Assembly (NCBI RefSeq): GCF_027924105.1
Contig: NZ_AP026972.1
Span: 434,001 to 498,000 of the forward strand
Direction: 5' to 3'
Length of the DNA: 64,000 bases
Source: Polynucleobacter sp. KF022
Lineage (GTDB): Bacteria > Pseudomonadota > Gammaproteobacteria > Burkholderiales > Burkholderiaceae
Shown: in pieces, positions 61,453 to 64,000 of the stretch
Layout of the letters: the number at the start of each line of letters is the position of its first letter
How positions within the stretch are numbered: the stretch's first letter is position 1
The notes under the pieces: model-generated
What the model was told of the DNA's origin: nothing
Databases searched by the model: none
What the model saw: the letters and a program-made list of their open reading frames with translations, nothing else
Program-made: the position numbers and the translations under genes

Positions 61453-62729
61453 TTCCTTTCGGTCTTTGCGGTAAAGCGTCTGATTATTACTGAGCTGATG
61501 ATTCCAGAAAGTATTGCCCACTCTAGCGGAATAGTAATGGTGCCAATGCCGGTAATTAACATTGGAATCCACTCTCTCGCTCCCATATTAAATTCATGGC
61601 GAATCTGCTTTAGATCAATTAAGTTCCAGGCAACCACCAGTAATAGTGAGGCGATGACTACGTAAGGGATATGTTTTGCTAGTGGTGAGATAAAGGCAAG
61701 TAGGATAAAGAGAAAAACCGCAGCGCATATTGCTGCGAGAGGCGTTTTTGCTCCAGAGGCAAGGTTGACGCCAGTCCGATTAAATGAGCCACTGGCTGGG
61801 TAGGCAGAGAAGAATGATCCGCATACATTGGCTAACCCTTGCCCAATAAACTCTTGGTTAGCATTGAACTGATCTTTTGTCTTTAATGCAATCGCACGTG
61901 CAATAGCCATTGCTTCGGTAGATGCCAACAGCGTCATGATGAGGGCAGCACTAAATAACTTTTGCAAAGTGCCACCAGTTAAATCTGGGCTAGAAATTGG
62001 CGGAAATGCCCCTGGTATTTCTTGAACTTTTCTGAAAGCAGCAACACCAGGTATCAATGTTTCTAATAAAGCCGCTGCAATACTGCCCAGTACAACAGCC
62101 ACCAGCATGGCGGGTAGATAGCGATTAAGCGGCTTCCAAAGTCGAATAGCGATTAAGGTGAAGAGTACTAGTGCGGGAGCTGCCATTTGCCATTGATTGC
62201 TAATAAGTGCTGATGCTACAGCGCTGATTGTTTCTGGTACTCCTGTACCTCTTGGGATACTGATGCCAAGTAGGGTGCCAAGCTGACTATTGATAATCAA
62301 GATCGCAGCGCCGACGGTGAAACCAACAATCACAGAGTGTGGAATCTGCTCTACCCATTTGCCTGCTTTAGCAAAACCCAGTACAAGCTGCAGTACACCC
62401 ACTAGAAAGCTGAGCGTTAAAACATAACCAACATACTGGCTAGATTCCGGGAGTGCCAGTGGAGAAATTAAAGCCATCGTGGTTAGGGAAATAGCATTAG
62501 CGGGACCGGTAACCATTAAGCGGCTTGAGCCAAATAGCGCTGCTATCAAGCAGGGGATCATCGCTGCGTATAGGCCATAGTGTGGCGGCATACCCGCTAG
62601 TAATGCAAATGCAATACCCTGAGGCATAACAACAATAGCGCCAGTTAGACCAGCAAAAATATCTGCGCGTATCGTGCCTGGTGTTCGATATTCAGGAAGC
62701 CACTTACTAAAAGGTAATTGCCAGCGCAT
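61449..62729 (-). CDS. SulP family anion permease lacking the STAS domain
   Basis: 426 residues with 10-12 hydrophobic segments. GMPPHYGLYAAMIPCLIAALFGSS and MVTGPANAISL are the classic SulP start, and AYPASGSFNRTGVNLASGA the conserved NRT-type motif. The chain ends just after the last membrane segment, so the C-terminal STAS domain of typical SulP proteins (about 550 residues) is missing. Probable sulfate/sulfonate transport; direction unknown. Its stop overlaps that of convergent sauT; it follows the GMC gene by 5 bases. Confidence 0.88.
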   Translation of the reverse strand: MRWQLPFSKWLPEYRTPGTIRADIFAGLTGAIVVMPQGIAFALLAGMPPHYGLYAAMIPCLIAALFGSSRLMVTGPANAISLTTMALISPLALPESSQYVGYVLTLSFLVGVLQLVLGFAKAGKWVEQIPHSVIVGFTVGAAILIINSQLGTLLGISIPRGTGVPETISAVASALISNQWQMAAPALVLFTLIAIRLWKPLNRYLPAMLVAVVLGSIAAALLETLIPGVAAFRKVQEIPGAFPPISSPDLTGGTLQKLFSAALIMTLLASTEAMAIARAIALKTKDQFNANQEFIGQGLANVCGSFFSAYPASGSFNRTGVNLASGAKTPLAAICAAVFLFILLAFISPLAKHIPYVVIASLLLVVAWNLIDLKQIRHEFNMGAREWIPMLITGIGTITIPLEWAILSGIISSVIIRRFTAKTERN

Positions 62730-62734
62730 TACGA

Positions 62735-64000
62735 CTAAATTCGCCCTAAGATCAAATCAGCGGCTCTCTCTGCAAGCATTACCGCAGGCCAGTTGGTGTT
62801 GCCGGAAGGTAAGGTTGGCATGGCTGAACAATCAACAACTCTAAGGCCTTGTACGCCCCTCACTTTTAATGAAGCATCAAGCACTGCCATCGGATCACTG
62901 TCTGGACCCATTTGGCAGGTTCCAGTTGGATGAAAGATCGTTGCGCCATTATTTCGGCAAAACTCTAAAATTTCTTCATCGGATTGTGGGTTATTCGGCT
63001 TTACCTCTCTGGTAATCAGAGAGCGAAGCGGTTCAGTTTGCGCAATTTTCCTGGCGTACTTAACGGCGGCAATGCTGATGTCGCGATCATAAGGTGTCGA
63101 CATATAGTTCGCAAACATTTTGGGGGGTACAAGTGGGTCTACTGACTGAATGCGCACATGACCTCGAGACTCGGGTCTGAGTTGGCAAACCGACATGGTA
63201 AATCCAGAGAAGGGATGAACCTTGCCACCAGCCATCTCTGCAGAAAGTGTTGCTAAGTGAAACTGAATGTCAGGTGTTTTGGAGTCTTTCATTACACGAG
63301 TAAAAAGACCTCCTTGATTAATGCCGATCGATAGTGGTCCGCCGCGGAATAGTAGCCAATCTAAGCCCATCTTTAGTTGACCAAACCAGGATGAGAGTTG
63401 GTCATTAGTTGAGATAGGTTGGTTTAATTCATAAATCAGGCGGTGCTGTAAATGGTCTTGCAGATTTTCTCCAACCCCTGGCAAATCCTGCACTACAGGG
63501 ATATTGAATTCTTGCAACAGTTTTGCTGGGCCAACCCCTGAGAGTTGCAAAATTTGCGGACTCTGAATCGCACCCGCACTCAGAATGACTTCTTTATTAG
63601 CGCGTACTATGCTTTTTTTGCCGTTACGGAATATTTCAATACCTACAGCTTTTTTGTTCTCAAAAATAACCCTGCAAGCCTGACTATCTGTCAGGATTTC
63701 TAGATTCTTACGATTCTTGATGGGCTTTAAATATGCAACAGCCGTACTGCAACGAAAACCTTTATGGGTGGTGAGTTGATAGTAACCAACCCCTTCTTGC
63801 GTTAGATTGTTGAAGTCGTCTGTTTCAGGAACGCCCAGCGTATTAGCAGTCTTTTTAAATGCTTCAACTAAGGGATGTTTTTTTGGAATCGATGATGCCT
63901 TTAAGGGGCCTGTTTGTGAATGCAGTGGTTCGCTTAAACGATCATTGCCTTCTGCCTTTTTGAAGTAGGGCAATACATCATCCCAGCCCCAACCAGGGTT
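62735..64000 (-). CDS. GMC family flavin oxidoreductase (5' part beyond window)
   Basis: About 422 residues are present; the frame continues past base 64000 (upstream codons NPGWGWDDVLPYF match the family), so the N-terminal FAD-binding part is missing. GAIQSPQILQLSGVG, GVGENLQDHLQHR and the catalytic His/Asn regions in HPTGTCQMG and SGNTNWPAVMLAE identify a choline/alcohol-dehydrogenase-like GMC enzyme. It heads a two-gene unit with the SulP permease. Isethionate dehydrogenase (IseJ) of Cupriavidus is, to my recollection, annotated in this family, which would make this an isethionate-to-sulfoacetaldehyde enzyme; not proven by sequence. Confidence 0.85.
   Translation of the reverse strand, partial: NPGWGWDDVLPYFKKAEGNDRLSEPLHSQTGPLKASSIPKKHPLVEAFKKTANTLGVPETDDFNNLTQEGVGYYQLTTHKGFRCSTAVAYLKPIKNRKNLEILTDSQACRVIFENKKAVGIEIFRNGKKSIVRANKEVILSAGAIQSPQILQLSGVGPAKLLQEFNIPVVQDLPGVGENLQDHLQHRLIYELNQPISTNDQLSSWFGQLKMGLDWLLFRGGPLSIGINQGGLFTRVMKDSKTPDIQFHLATLSAEMAGGKVHPFSGFTMSVCQLRPESRGHVRIQSVDPLVPPKMFANYMSTPYDRDISIAAVKYARKIAQTEPLRSLITREVKPNNPQSDEEILEFCRNNGATIFHPTGTCQMGPDSDPMAVLDASLKVRGVQGLRVVDCSAMPTLPSGNTNWPAVMLAERAADLILGRI

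Noticed and set aside
1..64000. tRNA or rRNA genes, CRISPR arrays, insertion sequences, phage attachment sites
   Set aside because: No tRNA T-arm/acceptor pairs, regular spaced repeats, transposase genes or terminal inverted repeats were recognised on reading both strands; weak signals could be missed without a search tool.

Overview
The window looks like chromosomal DNA of a Polynucleobacter-like betaproteobacterium (Burkholderiaceae). This is inferred from the rpsF-priB-rpsR-rplI-dnaB gene order, an intracellular PHB depolymerase with a cysteine nucleophile, several orphan tripartite-tricarboxylate (Bug/TctC) binding proteins, an nth-rnfB pairing, an iscRSUA-hscBA-fdx operon and moderate GC. 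I saw no rRNA, tRNA, CRISPR array, prophage or IS element.

Layout. Positions 1-4459 hold the end of an asparaginase gene and the ribosomal/primosomal operon. It finishes in dnaB, whose Walker A motif is interrupted by a 352-aa intein with a LAGLIDADG endonuclease; its residues fit the rare class 3 (Trp-Cys-Thr) splicing type. Positions 4566-7818 (minus strand) carry a small secreted PsiF-like repeat protein, an NlpC/P60 lipoprotein, a PIN-PhoH ATPase and a peroxiredoxin. Positions 7859-14990 (minus strand) carry an aminoarabinose (Arn) lipid A modification operon in which ArnA is split into two genes. Positions 15070-22807 (plus) hold alaA-hom-thrC-moeA-moaD-moaE and an exported carboxylesterase. 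Next come a GIY-YIG protein, clpB behind a heat-shock-type promoter, an MFS transporter, isocitrate lyase, a HIT protein, a minus-strand block (rnfB-nth-DUF1841, phaZ, tyrB), uvrB, the isc iron-sulfur operon and a periplasmic cupin.

Positions 41998-64000 form an accessory island for C2 sulfonates. Xsc (sulfoacetaldehyde acetyltransferase) and Pta convert sulfoacetaldehyde to acetyl phosphate, acetyl-CoA and sulfite. SauS and SauT homologues would feed sulfoacetate in through sulfoacetyl-CoA, and a GMC flavoprotein at the right edge might feed in isethionate. A cytoplasmic SoeABC-type molybdoenzyme would oxidise the released sulfite to sulfate, and a STAS-less SulP permease may move the anion. 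An IclR regulator sits in the middle. Similar inverted repeats with the core ACAA-nn-TGTTCCGTT lie in front of xsc and of the TctC-sauS-sauT operon, and a related GTTC/GAAC repeat lies in front of iclR itself, so the island is probably one regulon. Unexplained members are a two-subunit aconitase X, a nitroreductase at the end of the soe operon, a CobS/CobT-like AAA/VWA pair divergent from xsc, and three TctC binding proteins with no TctAB permease in the window.
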